DNA from: Anaerosomatales bacterium
GTDB lineage: Bacteria; Actinomycetota; Coriobacteriia; Anaerosomatales; Anaerosomataceae
Assembly: GCA_030019445.1 (NCBI GenBank)
Contig: JASEEU010000001.1
Coordinates: 186,001 to 250,000, forward strand
Length of the DNA stretch: 64,000 bases
Direction: 5' to 3'
Part shown: piece after piece, positions 1 through 8,881 of the stretch
How positions within the stretch are numbered: the first letter of the stretch is position 1
How the letters are laid out: the number at the start of each line of letters is the position of its first letter
Notes under the pieces: model-generated
What the model was told of the DNA's origin: nothing
Seen by the model: the letters and a program-made list of their open reading frames with translations, nothing else
The model's database searches: none
Translations under genes and position numbers: made by a program

Positions 1-973
1 CACCGAGTACGAGGCGGCGGGAGCGCAGCTCGTCGGCACAGCGGACGAGGTCTTCGCGCGCGCCGAGATGGTCGTCAAGGTCAAGGAGCCCCAGCCGGTC
101 GAGATCGATCGCCTCCGAGAAGGCCAGATCCTCTACACGTACCTGCATCTCGCTCCGGATCTGCCTCAGACGCAGGGTCTGATCAAGTCGGGCGCGGTCT
201 GCATCGCGTATGAGACCGTCGAGCTTGCCAACGGCTCGCTCCCGCTGCTGGCTCCGATGTCCGAGGTCGCGGGACGCATGGCGGCCCAGGTGGGCGCGGC
301 CTATCTGCAGAAGCCGAACGGCGGCCGCGGCGTGCTCATGGGCGGCGTTCCCGGTGTGCCGCCGGCGCGCGTCGTCGTGCTCGGCGGAGGCGTCGTCGGC
401 ACCAATGCCGCCTACGTGGCGATGGGCATGGGCGGCGACGTGACCATCATGGACGTCAATCTCGACCGCCTGCGCTACCTCGACGAGATCTGGGGCAACC
501 GGATCCGGACGCTGTTCAGCAGCAAGCACAACATCGAAGAGGCCGTCTACCAGGCCGACCTCGTGATCGGCGCGGTGCTGCTTCCGGGCGCCAAGACCCC
601 GTATCTCGTGACGAGCGACATGCTGCCGCAGATGAAGGACGGCTCGGTCGTCGTCGACGTCTCCGTCGACCAGGGAGGGTGTATCGAGACGACGCACCCC
701 ACGACCCACGCCGATCCGACGTACTTCGTGGACGGGGTGCTGCACTACGGCGTAGCCAATATGCCGGGTGCCGTGCCCAACACGTCGACTCTCGCGCTCA
801 CCAACGCCACCCTGCGCTACGGTCTCGCGATCGCCGGCAAGGGCTGGAAGGATGCGGTCAAGGACGATCCAGCACTGGCCAAGGGCGTGAACGTCTTGGA
901 TGGCAAGATCACCTACAAGCCGGTCGCCGAGGCGCACGGCATGAACTACACGCCGCTTGAGAAGCTTCTCTAG
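1..973 (+). CDS. ald: Alanine dehydrogenase, 5'-truncated by window edge
   Basis: NAD-dependent alanine dehydrogenase (L-alanine to pyruvate and ammonia, reversible). The reading frame is already open at base 2, so about 323 codons are present and roughly 50 N-terminal residues lie outside the window. Visible family marks are the VVKVKEP segment carrying the substrate-binding Lys, the YLHLAP segment with the catalytic His, a Rossmann glycine motif ([10 protein letters not shown]) starting the NAD domain, and the [13 protein letters not shown] stretch with the catalytic Asp. The C-terminus (NYTPLEKLL) is complete. It is followed by a short hairpin and xerD. The internal ATG at 68 is not the true start because homologous sequence continues upstream of it. 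Confidence 0.95.
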   Translation, partial: TEYEAAGAQLVGTADEVFARAEMVVKVKEPQPVEIDRLREGQILYTYLHLAPDLPQTQGLIKSGAVCIAYETVELANGSLPLLAPMSEVAGRMAAQVGAAYLQKPNGGRGVLMGGVPGVPPARVVVLGGGVVGTNAAYVAMGMGGDVTIMDVNLDRLRYLDEIWGNRIRTLFSSKHNIEEAVYQADLVIGAVLLPGAKTPYLVTSDMLPQMKDGSVVVDVSVDQGGCIETTHPTTHADPTYFVDGVLHYGVANMPGAVPNTSTLALTNATLRYGLAIAGKGWKDAVKDDPALAKGVNVLDGKITYKPVAEAHGMNYTPLEKLL

Positions 974-996
974 CGAACCGGTCGGAAGAACCCGTG

Positions 997-1026
997 CGGC
1001 GGCGGTCCGAAAAGGGGTCGCCGCCG
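997..1026 (+). terminator. Possible hairpin terminator after ald
   Basis: An 8-bp perfect G+C inverted repeat (997-1004 with 1019-1026) lies 23 bases past the ald stop. It is followed only by a weak T-containing stretch (tccatttcg). It may end the ald transcript, but the missing U-run makes this tentative. Confidence 0.35.
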
Positions 1027-1050
1027 TCCATTTCGTGGAATACTGTGACT

Positions 1051-1956
1051 ATGGATCGAACGGTGGACGAATTCCTCGGCTACCTGGTCACCGAGCGTGG
1101 CGCATCGCCGCACACGGTGGACGCCTATCGCCGAGACCTGGCCGAGTATGAGCGCACCCTCGGAGAACGCGGCAGGAGCTCGCCACGAGACGCCGAGCGC
1201 GATGACGTGACGGCGTTCCTCGGCGAGCTGCACGCGCGCGGCCTGGCGCCGAGCAGCATCGAGCGCAAGCTGTCCGCCGTGAAGAGCTTCCACAAGTTCC
1301 TCGTGCGCGAAGGACTTGCCGAGACGCTTCCCACCGAGCAGATCCCGCTGCCCAAGGTCCCCGAGCGCCTGCCCGACGTGATCTCCATCGCTGAGGCGAC
1401 CAAGCTGCTGACGCAACCATTCCCCGCGCAGCCGGTGGGCTATCGGGACCACGCGATCCTTGAGTTGCTGTACGGATGCGGTCTGCGCGTGAGCGAACTC
1501 ACCGGGCTGGACATGTCCGACCTCGATCCCGAGGCGGGCTTCATCCGGGTCTTCGGCAAGGGGAGCAAGGAGCGGCTGGTACCCATCGCCGGTGCCGCGC
1601 TCCGGGCGCTCGAGGAGTATCTCGCGCACGGCAGACCGTACCTGCGTGCGAAGAAGTCGACGGCGCTGCAAGACCCCTCAGCGGTGTTCCTGAGCCAGCG
1701 CGGTCGACGCTTGTCGCGTCAGACGGTCTTCGAACAGGTGCGGCGTTACGGTGGGCTTGTCGGTCTCGATCTCCACCCGCACACGCTCCGGCACTCGTTC
1801 GCGACGCACATGCTCGAAGGTGGCGCCGATCTGCGGGCGCTGCAGGACATGCTCGGCCATGCTGATATCGGCACGACGCAGATCTACACGCATGTCGACA
1901 GGTCGCACATCCGCGAGGAGTATCTGACGACGCATCCTCGGGCAAAGATACGATAG
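1051..1956 (+). CDS. xerD: Tyrosine recombinase XerD
   Basis: Site-specific recombinase of the XerC/XerD type, expected to resolve chromosome dimers at dif. The N-terminal SAM-like core-binding domain (about residues 3-90) is followed by the catalytic domain. The catalytic set is visible: Arg146 in GCGLRVSEL, Lys in GKGSKERLVPI (about 170-173), His244 and Arg247 in HTLRHSFATHM, His270 in LGHADIGTT and the nucleophile Tyr279 in TTQIYTHV. The ATG at 1051 gives 301 aa, the usual length, and starts with the typical DRTVDEFLGYL; an upstream in-frame ATG at 994 adds 19 residues of low-complexity sequence inside the hairpin and is unlikely. No integron or phage features surround it. XerD rather than XerC is the better guess, but the partner gene is not here. 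Confidence 0.9.
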   Translation: MDRTVDEFLGYLVTERGASPHTVDAYRRDLAEYERTLGERGRSSPRDAERDDVTAFLGELHARGLAPSSIERKLSAVKSFHKFLVREGLAETLPTEQIPLPKVPERLPDVISIAEATKLLTQPFPAQPVGYRDHAILELLYGCGLRVSELTGLDMSDLDPEAGFIRVFGKGSKERLVPIAGAALRALEEYLAHGRPYLRAKKSTALQDPSAVFLSQRGRRLSRQTVFEQVRRYGGLVGLDLHPHTLRHSFATHMLEGGADLRALQDMLGHADIGTTQIYTHVDRSHIREEYLTTHPRAKIR

Positions 1957-2111
1957 GAAGCGTGCAGGGAGCGGGCTCGGAGCAGGCCCCGAGAAGCGGC
2001 CGAAGGAGGCGAGATCTCCGTCTGGAGCGTCTATCGTGTGAATGCTGGAACGGCTAGAATGAATAGGGTTGTGCCGAAACGTTCGTTCGTTTTGAAGGAG
2101 GCGAATGGAGC

Positions 2112-3185
2112 GTGAAGAGTAAGTGGAGCAAGGTCCTCGCGGTGCTTCTGGCGCTGATGCTGCTCGTCGCATTCGTGCCCGGTTGCGCTCAGGAGGACGA
2201 GGGCGGGGAGACGCAGGAGCCCGCCGAGGAGACGCCCACGACCGACGTCAAGGCCGCCATGGTCACCGACGTCGGCGGTCTCGGCGACAAGTCGTTCAAC
2301 GACCTGTCGTACGAAGGCCTGAAGCGGGCCGAGGAAGAGCTTGGTGTCGAGATCGAGGTGCTGGAATCGAAGGAGATCACCGACTACGAGTCCAACATCG
2401 ATCAGCTCGCGACGGCCGGCTTCAGCCCGATCTTCGCGGTCGGCTTCCTCATGACCGACACGGTCGCCAAGGTCGCCCCGATGTACCCTGACACGAACTT
2501 CGGCGGTGTCGACGAGTTCTTCGACCCGGTTCCCGCCAACGTCGTCGGTCTCAACTTCAAGGAGCATGAGGGCAGCTATCTTGCGGGCGTCGTCGCCGGC
2601 ATGGCCACCGTCTCCGACTTCGACGAGAAGCTCAACGGCGACAACGTGATCGGGTTCGTCGGCGGCATGGACGTTCCGCTTATCAAGAAGTTCGAGGCGG
2701 GCTACATCGCCGGCGCCAAGGCGGTCAACCCCGACGTGAAGGTCATCTCGCTGTACGCCGGCAACTTCACCGACCAGGCCAAGGGCAAGGAGCTCGGCCT
2801 CTCGCTCATCGAGCAGGGCGCTGATGTCATCTACGCTGCGGCCGGCGCGGTGGGTCTTGGCACCATCCAGGCATGCCAGGAGCAGGGCGCGCTCTTCATC
2901 GGTGTCGATGCCGACCAGTACCTCACGGTTCCCGGCAGCGGTGACGTCATGCTGACGTCCATGATGAAGCGCGTGGACAACGCCGTCTTCGAGACGGTCA
3001 AGGCCGCCGTCGAGGGCACCTTCCCCGGTGGCGAGATCCAGTACTTCGGTCTTGCCGAGGGCGGTGTCGACCTGGCTCCGTTCCACGACTTCGAGGACGC
3101 GGTGCCGCAGGACATCAAGGACGCCGTCGAGGAGGCGCGCGCGGACATCATCAGCGGTGCCATCACGGTTCCTGAGGCTCCGTAG
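2112..3185 (+). CDS. BMP/PnrA-family nucleoside-binding lipoprotein
   Basis: Extracytoplasmic solute-binding lipoprotein of the Bmp/Med/PnrA (NupN-like) family, the binding component for the ABC transporter that follows. The GTG start at 2112 has an AAGGAGG Shine-Dalgarno 10 bases upstream; an ATG at 2105 opens only a five-codon frame. Residues 1-25 form a lipoprotein signal with Cys25 in FVPGC, then an acidic linker. The mature part has family landmarks: DVGGLGDKSFND, the DYESNIDQLA segment and a periplasmic-binding fold. The 155-base gap upstream contains a TAGAAT at 2055-2060 that could be a -10 box, without a clear -35. The ligand is probably a nucleoside from family precedent, not proven. 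Confidence 0.88.
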   Translation: MKSKWSKVLAVLLALMLLVAFVPGCAQEDEGGETQEPAEETPTTDVKAAMVTDVGGLGDKSFNDLSYEGLKRAEEELGVEIEVLESKEITDYESNIDQLATAGFSPIFAVGFLMTDTVAKVAPMYPDTNFGGVDEFFDPVPANVVGLNFKEHEGSYLAGVVAGMATVSDFDEKLNGDNVIGFVGGMDVPLIKKFEAGYIAGAKAVNPDVKVISLYAGNFTDQAKGKELGLSLIEQGADVIYAAAGAVGLGTIQACQEQGALFIGVDADQYLTVPGSGDVMLTSMMKRVDNAVFETVKAAVEGTFPGGEIQYFGLAEGGVDLAPFHDFEDAVPQDIKDAVEEARADIISGAITVPEAP

Positions 3186-3234
3186 GCACTGCCGCCCCGG
3201 GCGCTCTCCAGCGTCCAGGTGTTAGGTTACACTC

Positions 3235-3267
3235 GGAGGGGCGGCCACAGACGCTGGCCGCCCCTCC
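3235..3267 (+). terminator. Strong hairpin between binding protein and ABC ATPase
   Basis: A perfect 12-bp G+C-rich inverted repeat (3235-3246 with 3256-3267) encloses a 9-base loop 49 bases after the lipoprotein stop. There is no U-run. Such a hairpin commonly gives partial termination or 3'-end protection, so that the binding protein mRNA outnumbers the transporter mRNA; that role is inference. Confidence 0.55.
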
Positions 3268-3305
3268 CGCATGAACGGGTGCACCAGTTCCCGAGAGGAT
3301 CGACC

Positions 3306-4868
3306 ATGCCGGTACTGGAGTTGCGAGAGATCACGAAGGTCTTTCCGGGCGTCATCGCCAACGAGCGGGTCTCCCTCGAGCTGGAAAAAGGGGAGATCGT
3401 CGCGCTGCTCGGCGAGAACGGCGCCGGCAAGACGACGCTCATGAACGTCGTCTACGGGCTGCTCTCCGCGGATGGCGGCGAGATCCTCATGGACGGCGAG
3501 CCGGCGAAGATCAAGTCGCCGCGTCAGGCGATCGATCATGGTATCGGCATGGTCCACCAGCACTTCATGCTGGTCGAGCCCCTCACTGTCACCGAGAACA
3601 TCGTGCTCGGACGCGAGCCGGGCCGACTCGGCGTCATCGATTTCAAGATCGCCCGGGAGCGCGTGATCGAGATCTCGCAGCGATATGGGCTGAAGATCGA
3701 TCCGGATGCGCGCATCGAGGACCTCTCCGTCGGCATGCAGCAACGCGTGGAGATCCTGAAGGCGCTGTTCCAGGGGGCGCGCGTGCTGATCCTCGACGAG
3801 CCGACAGCCGTCCTGACGCCGCAGGAAGTGCGCGAGCTCTTCGGCGTCGTGCGCTCGCTCGTGGACGAGGGCCTCTCGGTCGTGTTCATCACGCACAAGC
3901 TCGAAGAGGTCATGGCGGTCGCGGATCGTATCGTCGTCATGCGTGACGGCAGAGTGGTGGGGGAGACCCGGCCCGAAGACACCGACGAGATCGGGCTGGC
4001 GCGCATGATGGTGGGGCGCGACGTCGTGCTGCGTGTCGAGAAGCCCGTGTCGACGTGTGGTGACACCGTGCTCGAGGTGAGCGACCTCCATGCCGATGAT
4101 GAGCGCGGTCTGGAAGCCGTGAAAGGGGTCTCCTTCTCCGTCTGCGGAGGCGAGGTCGTCGCTGTGGCCGGTGTCTCCGGCAACGGCCAGACCGAGCTCG
4201 TCGACTGCATCGTCGGCCTGCGCAGGCCGACGGGCGGGACGATGCACCTCAAGGGGAAGGACATCACCCACGCCAGCGCCCGATCGTCGATCGAAGCGGG
4301 TGTATCGCACATACCGGAGGACCGGCATCGCCGCGGGCTCGTCCTCGAGTTCGACCTTGCCGAGAACCTCATCCTCGGCGATCACCGGACGCCACCATAC
4401 TCGACGCGCGGTCTGCTGCACCCCAAGGCCGTGACGACGATGGCGCGGAAGCGCATCGACGACTACGACGTGCGCACACCTTCCGAGAAGGTCATCGCGT
4501 CCAACCTCTCCGGCGGCAACCAGCAGAAGCTGGTCGTGGCCCGAGAGATCGGGCGCGACCCCGAGCTGCTCGTCGCCGCCCAGCCCACACGCGGCCTTGA
4601 CGTCGGCGCGATCGAGTTCGTGCACCGGCAGATCCTCGACGAGCGCGCCGAGGGCAAGGCGGTGCTGCTCGTGAGCCTTGAGCTCGAGGAAGTGCTCTCG
4701 CTCGCGGACCGTATCCTCGTCATGTACGAGGGCCGGATCGTCCGTGAGTTCACCGCCGACGAGGCGGATGAGGAGACGCTCGGGTACTACATGACCGGCG
4801 GTGGCGGCGTGAAGCTCGACGACGATGCACGGCAGGCCGGGCCGATCGAGAGCGGAGGGGATGCATGA
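3306..4868 (+). CDS. Nucleoside ABC transporter ATP-binding protein (NupO/YufO-like), two NBDs
   Basis: Fused double-ATPase subunit of a sugar/nucleoside importer. The first half carries Walker A GENGAGKTT, signature LSVGMQQRVEI and Walker B VLILDEPTA. The second half has a degenerate Walker A (GVSGNGQTEL), signature LSGGNQQKLVV and an altered Walker B (AAQPTRGLD), the asymmetry normal for this family. The ATG at 3306 follows a GAGAGG-like site and gives 520 aa, the usual length; an in-frame upstream ATG at 3219 would read through the hairpin and is rejected. The stop overlaps the next ATG by four bases, indicating translational coupling with the permeases. Confidence 0.92.
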   Translation: MPVLELREITKVFPGVIANERVSLELEKGEIVALLGENGAGKTTLMNVVYGLLSADGGEILMDGEPAKIKSPRQAIDHGIGMVHQHFMLVEPLTVTENIVLGREPGRLGVIDFKIARERVIEISQRYGLKIDPDARIEDLSVGMQQRVEILKALFQGARVLILDEPTAVLTPQEVRELFGVVRSLVDEGLSVVFITHKLEEVMAVADRIVVMRDGRVVGETRPEDTDEIGLARMMVGRDVVLRVEKPVSTCGDTVLEVSDLHADDERGLEAVKGVSFSVCGGEVVAVAGVSGNGQTELVDCIVGLRRPTGGTMHLKGKDITHASARSSIEAGVSHIPEDRHRRGLVLEFDLAENLILGDHRTPPYSTRGLLHPKAVTTMARKRIDDYDVRTPSEKVIASNLSGGNQQKLVVAREIGRDPELLVAAQPTRGLDVGAIEFVHRQILDERAEGKAVLLVSLELEEVLSLADRILVMYEGRIVREFTADEADEETLGYYMTGGGGVKLDDDARQAGPIESGGDA

Positions 4869-5992
4869 GCGACTCGAGGGAGGGACTCCCCGCGCAGCGC
4901 AGGTGGATGACCGTTCTTCAGAAGGTCGGGACGCCGCTCGTATCGGCTGCGCTTGCGGTCCTGGTGGGATCGATCATCATCTGGGCATCAGGCTATGATG
5001 CCGGCGCGGCCTTCGCGGCGCTGTTCAAGGGTTCGCTCGGCGGACCCAAACAGATCGGCGATACGATCCTGCGCGCGATCCCGCTCATCTTCACGGGCCT
5101 CGCCGTCGGCTATGGCTTCAGGGCCGGTCTGTTCAACATCGGCGCCGAGGGGCAGTTGTTCCTCGGCGGCCTCGCCGCAGCATGGCTCGGCGTCGTGCTC
5201 GCGGGCCTTCCGTGGATCATCGTGGTGCCCATCATGATCATCGCGTCGGCCCTGGCCGGTGCCGCGTGGGCGTTCATACCAGCGATCCTGAAAGCCCGGA
5301 TCGGAGCACACGAGGTCATCACGACCATGATGTTCACCTACATCGGACGATACCTCGTGTCGTGGCTCGTAATCGGGCCGCTCAAGGCGCCCGGCCAGAT
5401 CCCACAGACGGTCGCGATACCGCCTGAGGCCCAGTTGCCGAGGATCCAGGAGCTCTTCTCGGCGGGCACGCTCGAAGCGTTGCCGTTCCTCCAGCTCGGC
5501 CGCGCGCACCTCGGCATCGTGGTGGCGGTGCTGATGGCGGTGCTCGTGTGGGTCATCCTCAAGTACACGACGCTCGGGTACGAGAACCGAGCGGTCGGCT
5601 TCAACCCCTGGGCGTCCGAGACCGCCGGCATATCCGTCCAGTGGACGACCGTGAAGGCGCTCTGCATCTCAGGGGCGCTGGCGGGGCTCGCCGGTTCGGT
5701 GGAGGTCATGGGCGTCCATCACCGGCTCTTCGACCAGTTCTCCTCGGGATTCGGCTTCACCGGTATCGCGGTCGCCCTGCTCGCGAAGAACCACCCGATC
5801 GGTGTGATCCCCGCCGCGCTGCTCTTCGGCGCCCTGTCCGCAGGCGCCGGCACGATGCAGTTCGAGGCCGACGTCCCGCAGAAGATCATCCTCATCATCC
5901 AGGCGCTCGTGATCTTCTTCGTTGCTGCCGAGGAGATCGTATTGTGGTTCGTGCGGCGTCGTCAGAAGGAGGCGATGAGCCATGCTGGGTGA
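4865..5992 (+). CDS. Nucleoside ABC transporter permease (NupP/YufP-like)
   Basis: Inner-membrane permease of the BPD_transp_2 (branched-chain amino acid/ribose/nucleoside) family, 375 aa with about eight to ten hydrophobic segments. Typical segments are GYGFRAGLFNIGAEGQL near residue 80, the EVITTMM loop near residue 150 and SGALAGLAGSVEVMG near residue 270. It starts inside the ATPase stop codon and overlaps the second permease by 11 bases, so the four genes behave as one importer: binding protein, double ATPase, two permeases. Confidence 0.92.
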   Translation: MSDSREGLPAQRRWMTVLQKVGTPLVSAALAVLVGSIIIWASGYDAGAAFAALFKGSLGGPKQIGDTILRAIPLIFTGLAVGYGFRAGLFNIGAEGQLFLGGLAAAWLGVVLAGLPWIIVVPIMIIASALAGAAWAFIPAILKARIGAHEVITTMMFTYIGRYLVSWLVIGPLKAPGQIPQTVAIPPEAQLPRIQELFSAGTLEALPFLQLGRAHLGIVVAVLMAVLVWVILKYTTLGYENRAVGFNPWASETAGISVQWTTVKALCISGALAGLAGSVEVMGVHHRLFDQFSSGFGFTGIAVALLAKNHPIGVIPAALLFGALSAGAGTMQFEADVPQKIILIIQALVIFFVAAEEIVLWFVRRRQKEAMSHAG

Positions 5993-6938
5993 CATCATCA
6001 CGCCCGACCTCTTCGCCTCGGCCTTCAGGATGGCCACGCCGCTCGCGCTCGCGGCGATCGGCGGCACGATCTGCGAGCGTTCGGGTGTCGTGAACATCGC
6101 GCTTGAGGGCATCATGCTCACCGGAGCGTTCTTCGGTACGGCGGCAGTGCTGGCGACCGGGAGCCCATGGTTCGGCGTGCTCATGGCGATGGTCGCGGGC
6201 GTGGTCATCTCGGCCATCCACGCCTTCGCCTCGGTGAACCTCAAGGCCGATCAGGTGGTCTCAGGCACGGCGATCAACCTCCTCGCGCTCGGTGTGACCG
6301 GATTCCTGATGGAACGCTGGTATGGGCATCCCGGCACGACCGACCCGATCAAGACGCTCGGTCCCATCCTGAGGCTCACCGCCGAGGGTGGGGGATTCCT
6401 CGGCGAGGTATGGCGCTGGGTGAACGGGATCTTCCTCACGCACACACCGATCGTGTACATCACGGTCCTCATCGCGATCTTTGCCCAGTGGGCGATCTAC
6501 AACACCCGGTGGGGGCTCCGCCTGCGTGCGATGGGTGAGCATCCGCGCGCCGTCGACACCGTCGGCGTGAACGTCTACCGTGGCCGGTGGGTGGCCGTGC
6601 TCATGAGCGGCGCCCTCGCGGGCCTTGCGGGTGCGAATCTCACGATCGAACAGGTCGGCTCGTTCACCGAGAACATGACGAACGGCCGGGGGTTCATCGC
6701 CCTGGCGGCCAACATCTTCGGTCGCTGGACGGCGCTCGGGAGCTACGGCGCTTCGCTGCTCTTCGGGCTCGCAGACGGGCTCCAGATCAAGCTGCAGATA
6801 CTTCGTGACGTGATCCGCATACCGCCCCAGTTCTTCCTCATGCTGCCGTACGTGCTGACAGTGGTCGTTCTTGCGGGCGTCATCGGCCGGGCAGTGGCGC
6901 CGGCAGCGGTGGGCGAGCCGTACGAGAAGAAGGGCTAG
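5982..6938 (+). CDS. Nucleoside ABC transporter permease (NupQ/YufQ-like)
   Basis: Second, shorter permease (318 aa) of the same importer. It has the family motif CERSGVVNIALEGIML near residue 28 and SGALAGLAGANL near residue 210. It is predicted to form a heterodimer with the preceding 375-aa permease. The ATG at 5982 overlaps the upstream gene by 11 bases. Confidence 0.92.
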   Translation: MLGDIITPDLFASAFRMATPLALAAIGGTICERSGVVNIALEGIMLTGAFFGTAAVLATGSPWFGVLMAMVAGVVISAIHAFASVNLKADQVVSGTAINLLALGVTGFLMERWYGHPGTTDPIKTLGPILRLTAEGGGFLGEVWRWVNGIFLTHTPIVYITVLIAIFAQWAIYNTRWGLRLRAMGEHPRAVDTVGVNVYRGRWVAVLMSGALAGLAGANLTIEQVGSFTENMTNGRGFIALAANIFGRWTALGSYGASLLFGLADGLQIKLQILRDVIRIPPQFFLMLPYVLTVVVLAGVIGRAVAPAAVGEPYEKKG

Positions 6939-6939
6939 C

Positions 6940-7305
6940 ATGCCGCTCGTCAGCCGCGACGGGTCGGCCTTCGCATGGCGGGTTGCGGCGTTCTGGGCGT
7001 CGACGTGGGCGCTTGGTGCCGCCATCGGCGCGGCGATCGGCGGATACCTCACGCTCGTGAGCGGCTCGGGTGCGCCGGGCACCCAGGACCTTGACCCGCT
7101 CATGGACCTGGTGGCGCTACCGCTCGCCGCGTTCGCAGTGGTCTTCCTCGTGCACCTGTGCATCCAGGTCGTTGCTGCCATCATCCGGGGACGCCGTGCG
7201 GGAGCGGAACACGACGGCGATACCGACGACCAGCAACCACAGGGCGGCGACGACGGCATCGGCGGGGAGGTCGGGAGCGAGGCTTCCACGGGCCAGTCCC
7301 CGTAG
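6940..7305 (+). CDS. Small membrane protein of unknown function, end of transporter operon
   Basis: I do not recognise this 121-aa product. It starts at ATG 6940, two bases after the permease stop, so it is probably co-transcribed. Two hydrophobic segments (about residues 12-39 and 57-82) form a likely membrane hairpin. The last 35 residues are acidic, Gly/Gln/Asp-rich and low complexity. The tail-coding part (7117-7305) overlaps a minus-strand ORF. Third codon positions are GC-rich throughout, which supports coding but does not exclude an artefact in the tail. Confidence 0.55.
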   Translation: MPLVSRDGSAFAWRVAAFWASTWALGAAIGAAIGGYLTLVSGSGAPGTQDLDPLMDLVALPLAAFAVVFLVHLCIQVVAAIIRGRRAGAEHDGDTDDQQPQGGDDGIGGEVGSEASTGQSP

Positions 7306-7371
7306 CCCGTAGGCGGCGATCGGTACCCCGATCGCCGCCCAGAGCGGCATCTTCACCTGCGGACGGAGCAC
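7117..7371 (-). CDS. Small membrane ORF downstream of DUF4349 gene, antisense overlap
   Basis: Reads from GTG 7371 (one base after the DUF4349 stop) or from ATG 7350 to a stop at 7117. The first 55 residues look like a real membrane protein, with hydrophobic stretches at about 9-22 and 38-55 (WLLVVGIAVVF) and GC-rich third positions. The remaining 30 residues lie antisense to the tail of the + strand gene and look random. It may be a short third gene of the minus-strand unit. Function unknown; it could be spurious. Confidence 0.4.
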   Translation of the reverse strand: MLRPQVKMPLWAAIGVPIAAYGLRGLARGSLAPDLPADAVVAALWLLVVGIAVVFRSRTASPDDGSNDLDAQVHEEDHCERGER

Positions 7372-7372
7372 G

Positions 7373-8362
7373 TCAGGCGTCGTGCGAAGCGGTATCAGCC
7401 GATGCGGTGCGGCGCCGCTTCGACCGGGCGCGGACGATCGCGCGGATGATGAAGAACAGCGCGATCGCGAGCACGAACAACGGTGAGACGGCGATCAGGA
7501 ACGTGATGAGGACCTTGATGACGCCCGCCGCGCCCCGGAATCCCGTGGTGATCGCGTCAGCGAAACCCCAGTCGGTCCCCGAGGGCCGCACGATCGGCTT
7601 CGGCTCGCTCAACTCGATGGTCACGGTCGCCATCGCGGCCTGGCGTTCGAGGTAGCTCACCTGCGCGTCGAGGCTCTCGATCTCTCCGCGGACGCGGGAG
7701 AGCTCGCGTTCGATCGCGAGCATGTCCTCGACCTTGTCGGCCGCGTCGAAGAACTCGCGCAGCCGCTGCTCCTCGACACGGAGGTTCTCGAGCCGCGCCG
7801 AGAGATCCACGTGCTGCTGCGTGACGTCATCGCTCGTCTCGGCCTGGAACAGCACCTTGCCGACGCCAGACGCGTCGTTCACGAACGCGTTGAAGTCCGC
7901 GACCGGCACGCGCACCGTGACGTATCCCACGAGAGGACCCGAGTCCGTGTACGTCGCCTCGTCATAGCGATAGATGGGGCTTTCGGAGTCGTTCGCCACC
8001 TGAAGGGCGGTCACGACCGCCCCGTGCTTCTCGACGAGCGCCTGGATGTCATCGATCGCGTCGCGGACGGCATCCACCTCGAGGCGGAGCGTCTTGGTGC
8101 GGACGATCAGGCGATCCTCGGGCGGGAGGTCGCTCACATCTCCCGTCGCGGGCTCGGTGACCACGTCGGGCGCAAGCGCTTCATCCGTGGCGGCGCGCTC
8201 GGCGACGCCCGGCGCCCCGCCGTACTCCTCGCTGTTGGCCGTCTGGCCGTCGAGCCCGAGATCCGCCTCGAGCGTCGAGCAGCCTGCCAGCACGAGCAGC
8301 GCGAGCGCGAGCGTCGCGGCGATCGCTCGCGCCAGGGGTCGTGCACTCCGTCTGTCCCACAT
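7373..8362 (-). CDS. DUF4349 lipoprotein
   Basis: Membrane-anchored lipoprotein with the DUF4349 domain, function unknown. The ATG at 8362 has a strong GAGGAGG site five bases upstream and gives 329 aa; longer in-frame starts lack a site. Residues 1-28 are a lipoprotein signal with LVLAGC. The conserved domain follows: a VRTKTLRLEVDAV start, the VTVRVPVADFNAFV segment, then DVTQQHVDLSARLENLR leading into a coiled coil (EDMLAIERELSRVRGEIE) and a VTIEL end. A C-terminal transmembrane helix (AVSPLFVLAIALFFIIRAI) precedes an Arg/Lys-rich tail. Such proteins span the envelope space with both ends at the membrane. It lies downstream of the 54-aa gene in the unit divergent from mraZ. Confidence 0.85.
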   Translation of the reverse strand: MWDRRSARPLARAIAATLALALLVLAGCSTLEADLGLDGQTANSEEYGGAPGVAERAATDEALAPDVVTEPATGDVSDLPPEDRLIVRTKTLRLEVDAVRDAIDDIQALVEKHGAVVTALQVANDSESPIYRYDEATYTDSGPLVGYVTVRVPVADFNAFVNDASGVGKVLFQAETSDDVTQQHVDLSARLENLRVEEQRLREFFDAADKVEDMLAIERELSRVRGEIESLDAQVSYLERQAAMATVTIELSEPKPIVRPSGTDWGFADAITTGFRGAAGVIKVLITFLIAVSPLFVLAIALFFIIRAIVRARSKRRRTASADTASHDA

Positions 8363-8470
8363 GGTGACCTCCTCACCGGCGTCGGTCCGGAAACGGAGCG
8401 GACGCCCCATGACCGCCTGTCCGACAGGCGGCGGGACGTCCGGATCACGCATCGAGCGGAGTCGTGATGC

Positions 8471-8635
8471 CTATTCCTCCTCGGCTACGGCCTCTTCCCG
8501 CTTCTTGAGCTGCTTGGCAGCGTACACGAGGAAACCGATACCGATGGCGACCACGGCAAAGAAGGCGACGGTAAGCATGTTGAACACGATGGCCGCAACG
8601 TTGTAACCGAGTGGTGCGAATCCCATGGGGGTCAT
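8471..8635 (-). CDS. 54-aa single-pass membrane peptide divergent from mraZ
   Basis: A short gene read from ATG 8635 (or ATG 8626, fourth codon) to TAG at 8471. It has a GGAGGTGA site directly upstream, one hydrophobic helix (about residues 12-40, including FFAVVAIGIGFLVYAA) and a charged tail (KQLKKREEAVAEEE). The site is very close to the first ATG and a little far from the second, so the start is uncertain. A good minus-strand promoter sits about 30 bases upstream. No family recognised. The Shine-Dalgarno, promoter and clean helix-plus-charged-tail make-up argue that it is a real small protein. Confidence 0.65.
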   Translation of the reverse strand: MTPMGFAPLGYNVAAIVFNMLTVAFFAVVAIGIGFLVYAAKQLKKREEAVAEEE

Positions 8636-8666
8636 TCACCTCCATCGCGCCCGCAGGTACTCCTGG

Positions 8667-8696
8667 ATTCTACCGTTCCGGGGAGGCGCCCGGCAA
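8667..8696 (-). promoter_or_regulatory. Minus-strand promoter of the 54-aa/DUF4349 unit
   Basis: On the minus strand, TTGCCG (8696-8691) and TAGAAT (8672-8667) are separated by 18 bases, and the start codon of the 54-aa gene lies about 30 bases further. It faces away from the mraZ promoter, leaving roughly 240 bases between the two promoters. Confidence 0.5.
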
Positions 8697-8881
8697 CCGC
8701 TGTTCGCCCCCATCACCTTCTATTCCGCTGTGAACGTCCGATTCCTGCCTGTCACACCGTAAGACGCGTGCGGCAGCATCACGGTTCACGCGGTGGCCGA
8801 GAAAGACATCATCTCGACCGCCATCAGCAGGCTCGTGCGGCCGATGCGGGGGAGCGGGCGCGGCGCCCTTGGGGGGGCGGC

